64,000 nt of DNA from Pinus tabuliformis (GCA_031772625.1 CM062815.1:606593980-606657979), one strand, 5' to 3'. Counted from the first letter of the stretch, positions 23,330 through 36,654 are shown. The notes: generated by a model not told the origin, from the sequence alone. Made by a program: numbers and translations.

Positions 23330-24625
23330 TAATTAGTTTAGCGAGTCTAGACGGGTAAACTCGTTGATCTTTTCATATTTTAAGAGTCTGAAGAGGTCCA
23401 CAAAAAGAGAGACTTTGTGCCCTATTTGATTAGTTTAATGTGTCCAGACAAGCAAACTCGTCAATCTTTTGATGTTTTGAGAGTCTGAAAAGGATCATAA
23501 AAAGAGCAACTCTATATCTTGTTTGTGTAATTTAAAGATTCCAGGCTAGACAACTCGGTGGACTTTTCATATTTAGAGAATCTGAAAAGATCATAAAGAA
23601 CGACTCCATGGTGTTCCCTTTGTCATAGTTGTTAACTGGGTGCGAAAAAGGTTAATAGTATACATGGATCAGTTACTTTTCCGTGAGTTAATCTATTGAA
23701 TCTAGATAAAGAGAAACCTATGTTCGATAGAGGTCGACCTCATTTTGTTATGAGTATGAGGAGATGGAGTAAACTCGATTTTCGTCGTGAATTTTTAATG
23801 AGTCACACAATGACAAACTCAATACCTTCATCAAACTTTAACGAGTCAAATGAAGAAAACTCAAGGTATCTTTCTTAGTTTAGTGAGCGAGGAAAAAGAG
23901 GTAAAATAACTGCTCATCCTTCTTCGTAGATTTAATGAGCCCGAAGGAGGGGAAAAAATCGGGGATTTTTCAATTTTAAGAGCGAGAAATGGTCCCAAAA
24001 AAGCAAGTGCTCTTGTTGCTGCCGTATATTTTTAACGAGCCTAGTGACAAAAACTCGGGATTTTTCAGTTTAACAAGTGAGAAAAGTACCTAAAAGAATC
24101 CTCGGGTCATCTCTATAAATGTTTAACGAGCATAAAGACAAAACTCAGGATTTTTTCAGTTTTATGAGCGAGAAAAAAGCGCCTAAAAAGAATGCTCTAA
24201 TGGTCTTTTTCAGTTTAATGAGCTAGAAAAAGAGCGAAAAAGAGTTGCTTAGACCATCGTCGTATATATTTAACGAGCCCAACGATGAAAAACTCAAGGA
24301 TTTTTCAGTTTTTGAGAGCAATAAAATATCCCATAAAAGAAAGTTCTCATATCTTCTTTGTAGTAGTTTAACGAGCCCAAAGAAGGATACTCGAGGTTTT
24401 TCAAATTAACGAGCAAGAAAAATACCATAAAAAGAATGCTCAATCTTCTTCGTGGTAGTTTAACGAGCTCGAGGAAGGAGACTCAAGGATTTTTTGGATT
24501 AACGAGTAAGAAAAATACGATAAAAAGAATGCTCAATCTTCTTAGAGGTAGTTTAACGAGCCCGAAGAAGGAGACTCGAGGATTTTTCAAATTAACGAGA
24601 AAGAAAAATACCATAAAAAGAATGC
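23330..24625 (-). repeat. Hairpin-repeat array of E2
   Basis: Colinear with the E1 array and with the same TTTAACGAG spacing. The paired arms are again visible, for example CTTCTTTG/CAAAGAAG near 24,354-24,386 and CTTCAT/ATGAAG near 23,825-23,853. Most differences from E1 are point changes; unit order is kept. Confidence 0.8.
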
Positions 24626-26044
24626 TCAATCTTTCTTGATCTCATGCTTGACAATAGAAGGGTCTATTCCATGCATTTCCTCATAAGACCAAGGAAAAAC
24701 ATTGCGAAAGTCCTTAAAAGGGTAGGTGAAGCTCAAAATTTCCTCAGGGTTGCGTTTGACTCCAATTTGTATGTTTTCCACAATGCCTGTCATGACTGGA
24801 ATATCGATGAGCAATGTCTTTGAAAGATTGCCCATGTTTCCCTCCGAGTCCAAAGTTTGGATAGTCATATTTGGTGAGGAAATGATTTTAGGTGTGTCAG
24901 GCGACAAGATTTGAATAGGCATCATGTCCGAATCAGATATCGAAACATGATGGTGCAAGTCCTCCCAAGGTCGCTCTTCTAAACTCATGATTTCTCTAAT
25001 AGCTTCGTCCATAGGTAGGACTTGATTGAGGGGATTGAAAGAAGGAGTGGTTATGGGAGGGGAAGGTTTACCGTTGGCCATAACCAAAGTGACTAGAGAT
25101 GCGGATGTAGATTGAATGGCTTGGTAGGCCAATTCAGCTGGTGACAATGACATTTTTTCTCCGTAAGTGTCAATATCTGAAGGGGCCATGAGGATCCAAG
25201 GATCAATTAGTTCGTGAGGAATGGGTGAAACCATAGAGACCGTTTATGGAATCGCAGGTGGCGAAAGAGGGAAACAACCCATAAGGGAAGAGCCCTTCAG
25301 TAGACCGGTACCAATACTGATGTAAGAGTCAGGTACACCACCCACTAAGGGTACAGAACTGTTAGGTAACGAAGAGTAATCTGGGGTGCAAAAACACAGT
25401 TGGTCCACTGTGACTATCTTTCCATCCAAGGGAAAGAGGATGAAATGAAAGATCGAAGACACAATGACCTTCATGGCATAAGTCCAAGTGCGACCCAAAA
25501 GCATATTATAGTCGAGTTTATGATCCACGACTTCAATATCTACCATTACCGTTTTCCCACTCAAGGTGATGGGATAGCTTGTTAGGTAATCTTTTGGGAT
25601 GAAAGTGTGGCCGTCGAAAGTTTTTAGGGAATTCGACAGTGGGGATAGGGTTGGAGAACCTAGAGCGAGCCAACATGAAGCCAACATGATGTAGGTAGAA
25701 GAACCTTCATCGATGATAGTTCTATGTATACCTTTGCCTTTCAAAAAGATTTGCACTTGAAATGCAAGCTAGTGGGAAAGGTGAGGTTTACACTTTTCCA
25801 TGTTGAAAATTGCAAGCTTGGAATCCTATGGGTCAATACCACCAATAGCCAAAAGAAAAGTTTTCCTTTGTGCTGGGCATGTTTGTAATACTTCGAGTGC
25901 TGACATAGCTGATAGTGCTTGCGCCAAGTCTTCTACAATGTTATAGTTTTGGGTGGCACGTGCAGATGTATTGTGTGCTGTGCGTCGAAGCGCCCCTTTG
26001 GGGGGGTGAATTACAAGATTAGAAACTGGCCATTTGATATACAA
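24626..26044 (-). pseudogene. pol: E2 protease and truncated start of pol
   Basis: The open parts are 26,044-25,826 (gag-pol junction, SAMSALEVLQTCPAQRK), 25,756-25,244 (protease; IDEGSSTYIM, DHKLDYNMLLGRTW) and 25,234-24,626, the longest intact piece at 202 codons. The last ends PWSYEEMHGIDPSIVKHEIK before a stop and the repeat array. The break point equals that of E1, so the loss of RT predates the duplication. Confidence 0.85.
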
Positions 26045-28320
26045 ATCGTTGGGCGGTGGTGGGTTTTGACTTGAGGAAGGTTCCTCTTCATGAGTGACAG
26101 GAGCTCCATAGGATTTGGCTCTTGTTTGTAGATCTATCGTTTCAAAGGTGTAAGTTGTAGAAGATCCTTCACCAGCTGAAGGATGTTGCGAACCACTATT
26201 GCCCCCTTGTAGGGGTTGGGGTTGGTTTGCAATAAGGTTTTTCTACTGCTAAGCGGGGAAAGGATTATTCAAGATAGAAGGGGTCCTACTAGTGTCCTTG
26301 TTAGCAATGAAATCTCTTCATTCCTGAAGATGCAGACACAGATATGTCATGTGGTATTCAGCACAGATTTTGCAAGGGAATTGGGCAGGTTTATCCTTTC
26401 CATTGTCAAAGGGCTCAACAACCTTCTGCTCCCGGTTGTACTACTTTATTGACTGCTCTTCAGAAGGAGCAATATTTTTCTTATTCTTCTTCTTCTTACC
26501 ACTAGGATTTTGTGTATACTGCACAGATTTTATCATGGTGGTAGGAAGAGCAGTTGATTTGCTAGAGGGGTTCACTGACATATGGGAAATGTGACTGCTG
26601 AGTTGTTTTACAGCAATCCCGGAGGTTGCACCGACAATCCCATCGGCGTGTGCTCCGCGGAAGCATTGGAGTTGCAAGGGGCATTGGGGATTATGTCGTA
26701 AAGAGTGCTAGACTGTGAATATATTAGATCTAAGTGTTGGGCACGATATATGGATTGGTCTTTTGTGACCGCACCACCTAAGGCGACATCCTTAGCGATT
26801 TGGGGGAGTAGGGACTTACAGAACTAGTCTTCTAAGAGATAGTATGGGAGGGGAGCTTTGACTAACCTCTACCTATGTCTCCATTCATGTATATGATCAG
26901 AGATTTGGGTGGTGGTATCCTAACGTAGTGAAGTGAGGAGCTCTGTCCCAGTCTTGTAGCGGATGGGTAGCTGGAAGTGCTTTAGGAATTCCATCGCTAG
27001 AGCATCGAAGATATTTACTGACACGTGTGGTAACTCAATGTACCACTTAGCTACGTTTCTAGTGAGGGTGCAGGGAAAAAGACGTAACCGAACACTATCA
27101 TCCACCGTGGATTTAGAAACACAGCAAAGATGATAGGTGGTGATATGGGTGCTTGGATCTTCCCCTTGTTTTCCATCAAACTTAGGGATGTCCATTGGTA
27201 TTTTATGCGGGATCAGTGGCCAAAGTAAGTTATGGTAGATGGGGTCATTTGTAAGTTTGTACAAGTCGGGGATATCCACTATTGCCAAGAAAGGCAAAGT
27301 GTGTGATGCCCCCGACTCGGAAAAAGGCGATGACATATGACTTGAGGAACCTTGCGGTCCTCCCATTGTTTGAATCCCAATATTATACATAGGCTTCGTG
27401 GTATAGTAGTTGCCTTGGGGTATGGTGTTGTAGTATGGATTTCCATGGGGAATCTGATGTTGGGGTATAGAATTGCCCGCAAGATAAGTAGTGCCCACTT
27501 GACTCATTTGAATTTGTGGGTAGGGTGACCCCACAGATTGGTTGGGATCTCCTTGACCATTCCTGCCTACCACAAAACTAACTATATGTCCTTGGTTGAC
27601 ATAAGGAATGCTCATATCAATCAGTGACTGACCATGCATGCCTGAGAATGGAGGGGGAACTGTTACGTTCCCGACTGGTATGTGCATATTGGGAATGCCC
27701 CCAGATAATTAAATCTGGGGGTTTGAACTATACAATGGTTGCCTACCATATTGTTAGTTGACGGGAACCGCACTAATAGTGATATATTAAGCGTTATAAG
27801 GAGCATTGTATGTAGCACTTGTCGAATGTATATAGTTTGACACTATAGGGGTGGAACCTAGCATCGGCTGGGTTCCACTCGTGGAGGGTGTCATGTGAGT
27901 GGTTTTACCTAGGAAAAATGGGATAGCGGGATTCGCCATCAACTATGTGGTGGTGACTGTCGACTGGGGAAGTGGTGGAAGACCAAAAGTGTCCACACAG
28001 TGCCACGACCCGTTAGTCATGAACAGGATGGATGGAAATGTTCCTTCTAAAGAGACAGGGAGTATAGGTGCCACGGTAATGAAGAGTGGGTCCAATGGAT
28101 TCATTAGTGGAGGGGTAAAGGGAGGAAGAAATCCTTCGGTAAAGAAATCCACCGGCAAACTCGAATCGTTAGTTGTCCAAATAGATTATGTGTGAGATCG
28201 AGGAGATTGATTCCCCGAAGATGGGGAATCCAGTTCATTGGAGCTCGGTGGATATTCCACAATGAGTGGAGGAAGTCCTAGCAATCATCTAGATTGACGA
28301 CAAGGGCCGGATGTAGCCAC
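26045..28320 (-). pseudogene. gag: E2 gag, broken
   Basis: The start codon homologous to E1's has changed from ATG to GTG at 28,320. The gag core is open from 27,687 to 26,920 (255 codons): it has LTNDPIYHNLLWP, DIPKFDGKQGEDPSTH, AKWYIELPHVSV and HFQLPIRYKTGTELL, and is the best-kept gag in the array. It begins with a Gly/Gln/Pro-rich segment. Downstream parts to 26,045 are fragmented. Confidence 0.8.
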
Positions 28321-29843
28321 AGTGACTGTTAATTTTTATCAATAAATTTTATCATGATATTTGTTAAAGTCTCAAATGATAACGCTTGGGTGCCTCAAAT
28401 ATATAAAAAATACACTAAGTTGATCAATCAACAAACAGAGGGAAATGACCGTGTCTAACAAGCATCAATCATTAGAGATGAAACCCAGTATCTCAATGAA
28501 TAATAGAGAAGGCTGGCCAGATGTACAGTTATAGTTACTCTAGAGCTTCGCCTGAACCTCAAATTGAGGGGCCAAGTACTCTTGTGAAGACGAGCACCCT
28601 CCCAAAAACTTAAGACACAGTAGGTTTGTCTGTGTTAGCTACCAAGGCAACCCACCCTAGTCACCTTGTGTAAGTCCCTAAAAGTTTGGCCACTAAGGAT
28701 ACCTCAGATCACAGACACCACCGTGGGGGACATAGTCACAGATAGTACGCTGTGTGGGTAGGATACCTAAGTCTCTGACTCAGCTCTGAAATCCTCGAAG
28801 GGATCCCCAATACACATAATACCCAAAGGAGTTGTAAGAGAAGGTGGGCTACCTTCACTTACAGTTTGATGTTGTCTCGTATTTAGCTTCGCTTTTACTG
28901 GAGTGGTCCTGATAGTATGAGTGCAGAAGTAATTTTCTCTCTTTTAATGACACTAGTGTTGGTGTCTGATCTTGGGCAGTTTACTCACATTGCCTATCCC
29001 AAGATCCTAGCCTGAACTACTGTTTATTTGCTCAATAACGAGTTATTGATTGATTTTAGGTAAATTTTATGTGTACTCTTTTATTGTCTTCGGTAGGGGA
29101 GTTGACATATGAAATGTGATGAGACTTTGACTCAAAAATCATGCACAAGACAATGCTTTAAAAAAATTTCAATTTGATGAAAACGAGTTGTATTCTATAT
29201 GTGAGAGTTTTTCACATATTCATATTTTTTCCATGCATCTTAGTCATTTAACACATGCATAACCAATGGACTTCTTTCCAATGTTTTCTTAACAACTACT
29301 TGAAACCAAAAATAGAGCAGCTTTTAACCAGCTAAACAGAAGAGTGAATAAAAAATGTGGATATTTCTTTCATAGAAGATGATTTTAGGAAAGAAAAAAA
29401 AAACTTATTTCCCAAAAAAAAACTTTTAGGACACATATTTTGCTAAAAAAATGTAGTAATAGATCCTCTTTTACTCCATAAGCAAGCTTCCTATCCCTTT
29501 TGGTTTGCAAACACAGTTGGAAATCAAGGTTTTGGGAGACTAGCACTCTGTAGTAGTGGCCACAGAGAGTTACTAAGGCCACTAACGCTTTCTATATGCA
29601 GACACAGAGCTTTATAAAGCATTGTGTAGTCTGCTAACTTGCGTTAGTGTGGGGAAACAGCTCAAAACAGGGCTTCTCAGATCAGATTCAATGATGAATA
29701 TATGTAGGCAAGATGCAACAATGTTTTGGTGGGTCAGAAAGGGAATGCAGAAGTATAGGGAGCTCTTAGAAGGAGGAGGAAACTGAGAACTATCTGGGTA
29801 AACCGGGAACTAGATGGATAGTCCCCAGTGGAGTCGCCAATTT
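28321..29843 (-). other. E2 5' UTR and primer binding site
   Basis: The PBS at 29,839-29,822 (minus) reads TGGCGACTCCACTGGGGA, four bases from the LTR. This is the type of site used by Ogre/Tat elements, which I recall as tRNA-Arg-primed. The leader is colinear with E1's and has no conserved ORF. Confidence 0.75.
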
Positions 29844-30870
29844 TGCTATAGGATAAAATGCACGGTGTATGGAGAATGAAGATACCCTCAAAGGTCTTCC
29901 TGGGACCTTCGGCAGACTATACGTTTATCTGTTACCATCACAAAGTTACATGCATGTTCATAAAAAATAACTAACTATCAAAGTATGATAAATAGATTAC
30001 CTAAAGCCTCTGTGTAGAGTTGTTGGAGAGTGCAATGCAGCTAGGTGGAAGTCCCCTAAGCCAGCTCTAGATCATCCTGCACATAGAAGAGACAAGCATA
30101 ATCATAGCATACAACTCTGATAACTAATACATGAATACATAAAAGAACATCTAGTTACACATAACTAAGCTACTCATGCTAAAAGGTATTGGACAAACAA
30201 CTGAGTGAATGATAGTACCAACACCATGGAGTAGACAGTACAACTGCAGTTCTATATTAATGTTGGAAGAGTGATTACAACCATATGTTGCATAAGCCTT
30301 CCCTTAACCCTCCATCTTCTCTCTCTCTCTCTCTCTTCTTATCAACTTCTTATGATTTGAGATAATGCTCAACAATCAAGTACGCTATCCTTTCAAATGC
30401 TTTGGCCCCTATCACCATAGCCCTAGCTTTGCTTATGTAGCAATTGAGTTAGGGTTTCCAAGCTCCTCCTTGAGTTCCCTAGGGTAAAAGCAATGAAGTT
30501 TCCATGCTTTTCAGCTCTTTCCTATTTGCCTCCTTCGTTAGGATTAGAAATCCTCCAAATAGGTCAAATTTGGATGTTTCCTTACTTTTCTTAAGTGTTT
30601 TTAGGAACAAATATCTAAATATTTATGAGTCAAACTCATTCCTTTGACCCTTAGAACTTCACTAGGATCCACTAACGCTACTCTTGAACTAGCAACTTGA
30701 GTTATTTGGATCACTAATGCACCCATAGGCTTGCAAAGAAGCTTTATAAAGCAGGTTGTTAGTGCATAGCTAGCGTTAGTGTGGAAACTAGGCATGTGAT
30801 CTTAGTCTTTGCTTCAGCTATCATGTATTTCCCCTGTGAGCTAATGAGGGGGTCATTTTGTTGTATAACA
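29844..30870 (-). repeat. E LTR 3 (5' LTR of unit E2)
   Basis: Full length, from TGCTATAGG to GTATAACA, followed by the target duplication CACAT. On the minus strand this is the outermost 5' LTR of the array. A CT run lies at 30,317-30,336. Confidence 0.85.
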
Positions 30871-32046
30871 CACATGCTCGGGCTGGATCCTTGTGCGCCC
30901 AGATATACAGGTTATGCATATCCGCCTTGAATTCTGCTGCACTTTGTAAACTCTTATATACTGTTGGGGACAAGCGTGGCCTGCAGTTGATCCATGTTCA
31001 TAAGCTTGCCTCTACGAATGCCCAAAACACTTTTATCTTGTGAATCCTCGTCACATCTTTCGTTGCCCAGAGCGAGGTGTACCTCACGACCTCGGGTAGG
31101 TTCCTCTCAATGGTGGGAAACTAGCTGTTTACTGGCAGCTCCCCGAAAACCAACAGGATGGATAAGAGCACCCACGCATAGTGGAAGGTCTTACCTTGCT
31201 CCTAGGCTTCCCTACAATTCATCAAAAATTCATCGCAAAGAAACTGTGCCTAGTTGAACTGGACCCCCTCTGCGCACTGCTCTGCCATCGCAATTATAGA
31301 TGCTGCACCTCATCTGCATGGAATTTCCTTATTAGCTTGTCGGCCAGCAGCTGGGTGGCTACACACACCACTTTTTCCTTGATGCTTGCTATTACATACC
31401 CTCGCTTCCTCTTCTCCAACTTGTATTTGGCCTTCATCGCTTCTGCAAGGGCCCAGTCGTCGTTTGCCCAGTCGCCGTTTTTCCTGCTATGGCTGCGAGA
31501 TTGTTTCCTTTGATGGGAAGCCGAGAAATCTAGTGAATTAAGTCAGTCGTGATGGGAATCGACTCCTCCAACCAAAGATACCCATCATGTACTAGACATA
31601 GTAGCTTCTGGATGACAAAAATTGTGATGGGTGCGTGGTGGTAGTGGGGTATCCACCACAAATGTAGTAACCCAACCTTCTCTACACCATGTAACCATTT
31701 TTGTTGCAATAATTGCTCTATAGTTAGCTGTGGGAACTTCTCATTGTCTGCGAGGTCCTAGTGTTCGAACTTTATATTAGGCACCTATCCCAGTGGCGGA
31801 CTGTCAAATCTTATTTCGTCCGGAAGAAGTGGGGTCTGGAGTACACTCTTCGTGGCCTCCAAGTCCTTTGGTATCTTGGTTGTACCTTTCCATGGGGGGA
31901 TGTAGGGGGGTAAATTTATCACTGAAGGTACTTGGGAAACATTCTCTGCCTCATCATCCTATGACTCAATTTGGGCGATCAGAGCTTGCAAATCCTCCTC
32001 CTCCCCCTCTGTTTCAATGGTGATAGCTTTGCCCTTCTCCATCATG
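30871..32046 (-). pseudogene. Element D1 ORF3, unknown protein, decayed
   Basis: A minus-strand reading starts at an ATG at 32,046 (MEKGKAITIETEGEEEDLQ) and passes through PYIPPWKGTTKIPKDLEATK, EQLLQQKWLHGVEKVG, LLCLVHDGYLWLEESIPIT, ISRLPIKG, KYKLEKRKRGYVIASIKEK, AEQCAEGVQFN, FHYAWVLLSILLV and NLYIWAHKDPARA. It continues into 12,432-12,380. About five stops or frameshifts break it. I do not know its function. I recall similar uncharacterised ORFs downstream of integrase in plant gypsy elements. The pattern [hydrophobic]-x-x-Asp-x-Ile...LP-x-x-G recalls the PMD motif in element A, but this is weak. Confidence 0.55.
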
Positions 32047-33125
32047 GACAATTTACTAACTCATGGGTTCCGTGATGATACTTGGATTGGCCCCATTGGA
32101 TGGTTGTTTTTCTGTGGTTGCAGTGTGCATGGGGACTTGGGAACCTCTAGTGCAACTGCTACCTCTCCAAGCTCCTCCTGGAGAACACAAGGCTCTAGGG
32201 TTACTTCCCCGAATCACACTCTAGTTCTCGAAACCATCATTGTTTCTGCACTGGATTCATTCAGTCGCGTACTCACGGGTGGCAAGGTAGCTTGGTGCTC
32301 AATACTCTGTACTGGCTCAAATCTCAAACAACCAAGTGTTTCCTCGAGGCTACCCCAAGGGATTTTATAGTAATGTTTGAATTTGAATTCGCCCATTCCC
32401 TCCACTTCTGAGTCATTAATACCTTCTTGGCGGCAGATCATCTTGAATCTAGCTCTTAATTCTTGTCTTAATGGCCCGCCGCCTGCTCATTTATGCCTTA
32501 AATTAGACTTCTTGTCATGAACAGTGACATCAACGGTCACTTCCCAGCCTACCCGTGCAACAGTGAAACCCCTTATGCGCGACCATGATCCCTGTGACAT
32601 ACTAGCCCTCCGCAGAACCTCCTTTCCGCGGAGATCTCCTACAGACTCGTTTATAGTCCCCCGACTTCTTTCAATTGCTTGGAGTGCTAAGACTGTGCTT
32701 CCTACAGATAGTCAGGTGGTCGCACCCCCAGTGCGAGGCTCCAATTTTCCTGCTAGCCCAGGCTATGGGCAGCCTTCAAATACCCTTGTGTCCGGTAGTG
32801 TGTCGTGTTCTTCTTTATATGGTATGCTCCCTTTTTTAGTAAGGTGCGGTCATAGCCATGATAGCAGGGTTGCAACTCTTTCTAATGCAGTAGTAGGTTT
32901 GGCTAGACTTGGTCCCATCATGTGTAGTTGCTCGCAGCCCACTTGTGGGACTTCAGTTTCTAGTTCACTGATTTCTTCATCTAATGTCACACTTTTATTT
33001 CTCAGTTGTGCCCCCTCTTCATCGAGTTCACAAAGTTTCAAGCTCCCTCACTGAATGGCTTCCTGTAACTGCCTAATTCTTTTACACAGGTCCTTGCACC
33101 CTGTCCCTACTACGGGAGTTGTGGT
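32047..33125 (-). other. Element D1 region between integrase remnant and ORF3
   Basis: Short minus-strand stretches are open: 33,041-32,850, with an acidic, Leu/Glu-rich LDEEISELETE segment like a coiled coil, and 32,441-32,214, with EFKFKHYYKIPWGSLEETLG. No known domain is recognised. Ser-rich plus-strand ORFs here are the complementary shadow. Confidence 0.4.
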
Positions 33126-33434
33126 CTAAGGATTCTTCTCTGTCCACCTAGTTTCATCTCTTCTTGTCAATGTTGGGGTCATTTCTGTGCTCCGGTTTCT
33201 GCTTATGGTCCTATAGGCCCATCGAACCGCTAGTATGCGCAGGTCCCAGTCAGTTTGTCTCATCTGGTGAACTCTGTTCATGACTCCGCATAGCTTTTTG
33301 AATGTTGTGTCATAGACTGTTTGTGGAGTGTGTCGCCTTCCCTGCTGCCACATCGGGTTCTGATTTTCGATTCTTAGTCTAGGAGGTGTTTTCACAACAC
33401 ACGTATGCACCCATCGACACAGGTGGGCGCACAA
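33126..33434 (-). pseudogene. int: Element D1 integrase C-terminal remnant
   Basis: The short stretch QTDWDLRILAVRWAYRTI matches the region just after the catalytic Glu of gypsy integrases (compare element A: NWHNMLFSALWAYRTSVKTS). Nothing resembling RT, RNase H or the integrase DDE core lies upstream, so D1 lost most of pol by an internal deletion. Confidence 0.55.
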
Positions 33435-34280
33435 ACTACTTCATCCTGGCTGCCTGTCTCGCGTTTGTCGTTGGTGACTTCCAAATCGTAAGTGCATTTG
33501 TCTGCTACATTTTTGCCAATTTCCCATATTGTTCTGGTGTGTATTCCACCATTGTGTGGGTGTCGCATGCAACACCCATTCTAGCGCACCGTACCGCTGT
33601 TATTCTGGCACTGTCCTTTCAAATTTGTCTAAGAATTCATCCACGCCTGCCTCCCCATCATATGTTGGCAGTTCCCTTGCTTCAGTCGTCATGCACTGCA
33701 GTGATCTAATCATCATGTTGCAATTCAGCGTTGTTACTTTGTGCAACCGATTCTGCCAATGTTCTATTTCTTCATCTGAATCCAAGGTATAGGAACTGTC
33801 ACGCTCCCATGAGATTCTCCCATCTGTAGTCGGGTTCACCCGATCCTGGTCTTTCGCCATTATTTGGTAAATGCAATCCCGCTCATCATCGCTATCATCA
33901 TCATGCACAGGTTCAGTGTAGCGTGCTCCTTCAGCTGGATCTAGCAGAACCACTACGTGTAGGGACTTTTTCTCAAAAATCATCTTCCACTTCTTCAGGT
34001 TGATGACTCCATTCATATCTGTGGCTGAATCTATTCCTAGCAACGTGGGGTAAGGGTTGTTGTCATCAACAATCTCTATCATGTCAAAGTCCATCTGCAT
34101 GCTTGCGCCTTCGATGTCCACTGTAACCCCTTGCAACCTTCCCACGGGCAAGATATTTTGTTGGTTTGCCATCCGTAATTGAATAGGGGACCATTGTAAT
34201 GCAGGCCCGTCCATGCGCTCCCATGTCTTCTTTGGTAACACATTCACGTCTGAACCCAGGTCTAGGATTACCTGATCCAT
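33435..34280 (-). pseudogene. Element D1 aspartic protease and following gag-like segment
   Basis: The 34,280-33,600 frame starts MDQVILDLGSDVNVLPKKTW, an aspartic protease-like active site in which DLGS stands where D-S/T-G is usual. It is followed by NPYPTLLGIDSATDMNGVINL (the protease flap and second half). The frame then has an acidic stretch and TYDGEAGVDEFLDKFERTVPE, and downstream, in another frame, ALEWVLHATPTQWWNTH, which resembles a gag core motif. This order (protease then a gag-like piece) is unusual. Confidence 0.6.
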
Positions 34281-35599
34281 TTCATATTCGCTAATCTACG
34301 TCGCTAATCTCATCTCCCTCCCGGTGCACATCCCAGTGCGCAATGTATGCTTTCCTAGTTTCAGGATTACGAGCGGTTCACCCGACCCTGCGCACCTAGA
34401 GATCAGCTCTTGTAGTCCTTTAACTACATTATTATCGTGCAACAGCTTCATGCATGTCTCTGAAAAGGTAGTAAGCATAGAAGGATCCATTCCTGGCTCT
34501 GCTTGATCCTTACTACCTGAAGTAGAGGTCTCCGCGAAGCTCTTCTTAGCTTCCATAAATGTCTCCTTTGCGCATTCCAAGTCAAACTTAGGTTCCTTTG
34601 TAGGAGCCTTGTGAACCCATGTATCTTCCTCGTGCTGCTTTCCCTTATCCTCCCCTCTGGTCGCACCGCTCCTGAGCACCACATTCACATTTCGGTCTTC
34701 TGCACAGAGTTCAGACCTCATCATTTGAATATTCTGTGTCAGAGTAGGCTAAAGTACCCCTTTCTCTCGCATCTGCGCGATCAATGTAGGACAATCTAAT
34801 GCTCCATGATCGAATTGAGCACAATATGAACAAGATATTCTCATTGGTTTGGTGCAATCGCGAGCATAGTGTCATAGTCCTCCGCAATTGTAACAGATTA
34901 ATCGTCCTCGACCTCCTTCCTCCTTGTCCTCGACCTCACCCTTGAAATCCACCACGTGCCATTCCCACTGTTGGGTTGAGGGCTTGTGTTTCTGTCTACA
35001 TTCGATAAGCTAGGGTCTGATCCATAATTAACTCATAGCTTTGACATGTACGCTCATCATCGCCCACTGATCTACAAAAATTACAAAACAGTGGTTGTGG
35101 AGTCTGTGTATACTTCTACAACAAGTTACAGTTGTTTGTCCTGTCCTTTCCTCCCACCTATCAGATTGCGCACCAGAGTGCGGGTGCCACACTTGGCCCT
35201 GCTTGTGCCTCTGGTCTCAATGGCATTGGTCCCCCTCCTGCCAAGTAGTTCGCGAATACTAGACAGTGATCCTTGTCATGGCCCTGGCCTTTACATTTTA
35301 TGCACCACACTTCTTCGCACGCCTCTGGTCGGGGTGCCCTATCCTGCTTCAAACTCTGCATTTCCAAGCATAGCTTATGTAGTTGAGCATGGATCTATTG
35401 GACTCCCAATCCTAGATCCTGTATCGGCGTTTCATGCAACCTGATCACCATTTCTAATGCTTTGGCCTAGGTTGAAAGCTTCTGTTGTGACAACACCATC
35501 CTCAGGTGTGGTGTTAAAGATGCCACAAACCACGCATGGTGTTGCACATCCATTAGCGTCATATTAGCCTCACGGATCATACTCTTTAGTCTCTGATCC
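34281..35599 (-). pseudogene. gag: Element D1 gag C-terminal half with two zinc knuckles
   Basis: The reading resumes at the B insertion (35,599) with QRLKSMIREANM. The first CCHC knuckle is CIKCKGQGHDKDHC (about 35,300-35,255). The second, CYNCGGL-stop-HYARDC, is near 34,895-34,850. 34,724-34,296 is an open charged segment leading to the protease. At least three stops are present. Confidence 0.65.
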
Positions 35600-36654
35600 T
35601 GTCACACAGAATAATTCGATCTTGCAGACAAGATAGACGTTCCTAGAATCTAAAGAAGACCTAATGACAAGCAAACCAACCAAACACTATCTTTCTCTAA
35701 ATATGCTTTTATAAACAATGGCAAACAAGTGTTTTTAGGGCCTACCTTAGGTCCAACGCAAGCTTGTGGATGCCCTCGCTCCTTCGATCCAAATGAGCTC
35801 CTTTGTCACGAATCTGCAAACACAAACAAGGCAAACAAATTAAATAGCACTTGAAAAGCCAAAATCATAAAACATATTTAACATGAAAGTCAAGGAGTCC
35901 ATGAAACAAATAACATAAGATACTTGTTGAGAAAAATGAGTTTAATTGTATTAATTCAAAAGAAGAAGAACTTTATAACCTTTGCCTTGACGTTGTACAA
36001 GCTCCTCCCAGGGTCCAGCAAGAAGTCTCCTCTACTTTGACAAGTTTCACTCACTCCCTAATGAAGCCAAAAAGGTATGTGATCTCTCCTCTTAAGCTCA
36101 ACTAGGAAGTCTTGATTTCACCAACATTTACCCTCAAAAATGTTCAGCTTCTAACCTCCCCAACAACCAGCCCAATGCCTATATTTATGGTGCAATGGAG
36201 GGAGGTTACTAGGTCCTCCTTCAAAGGGATAAAGCCCTCCTTCAAAGGGATAGCTCCTCTCATCAAGGGATTATCTCCTTCTCTTTTGGGATGCATGAAC
36301 CACCTCAGAGCGAACAATCCACGTCAAAATTCCTTCTAGAATCCTCTAGAATTAACCCAAAGTGAGTTTTTTAAGATAAAACTTGCGCCTTTTGACTTTC
36401 ACAGGGGTCCACACCTACACTGTTAGGGACAGAGCAGGGAGGTCCGCAGTTTTTGTACACAGAAGGTGCGGGACCGCAGGTGACAATGAGAGAAATTGTG
36501 GAACCAGAGTTACATTGACTTTTAATGTCTTTCTCCCATTTCCAAAGCTTGAATTGAAGAGCTGAGGTCTGAGACTTGCTTAGGAGGACAGTACAAGTGA
36601 TGATGGACCCATACTGACTGCAAATAATCATGGTGATGATATTTTTGTGTAACA
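35600..36654 (-). repeat. 3' LTR of element B (1,055 bp)
   Basis: Plus-strand ends TGTCACAC and GTGTAACA. It matches the right B LTR and the reverse of the A LTR. The TATA box carries a substitution. The sense purine tract, AGGGGGCAATC, is at 36,665-36,655. Confidence 0.9.

Noticed and set aside
30994..33792. Several Ser/Pro-rich plus-strand ORFs
   Set aside because: They are shadows of the minus-strand element D coding, which shows recognisable motifs.
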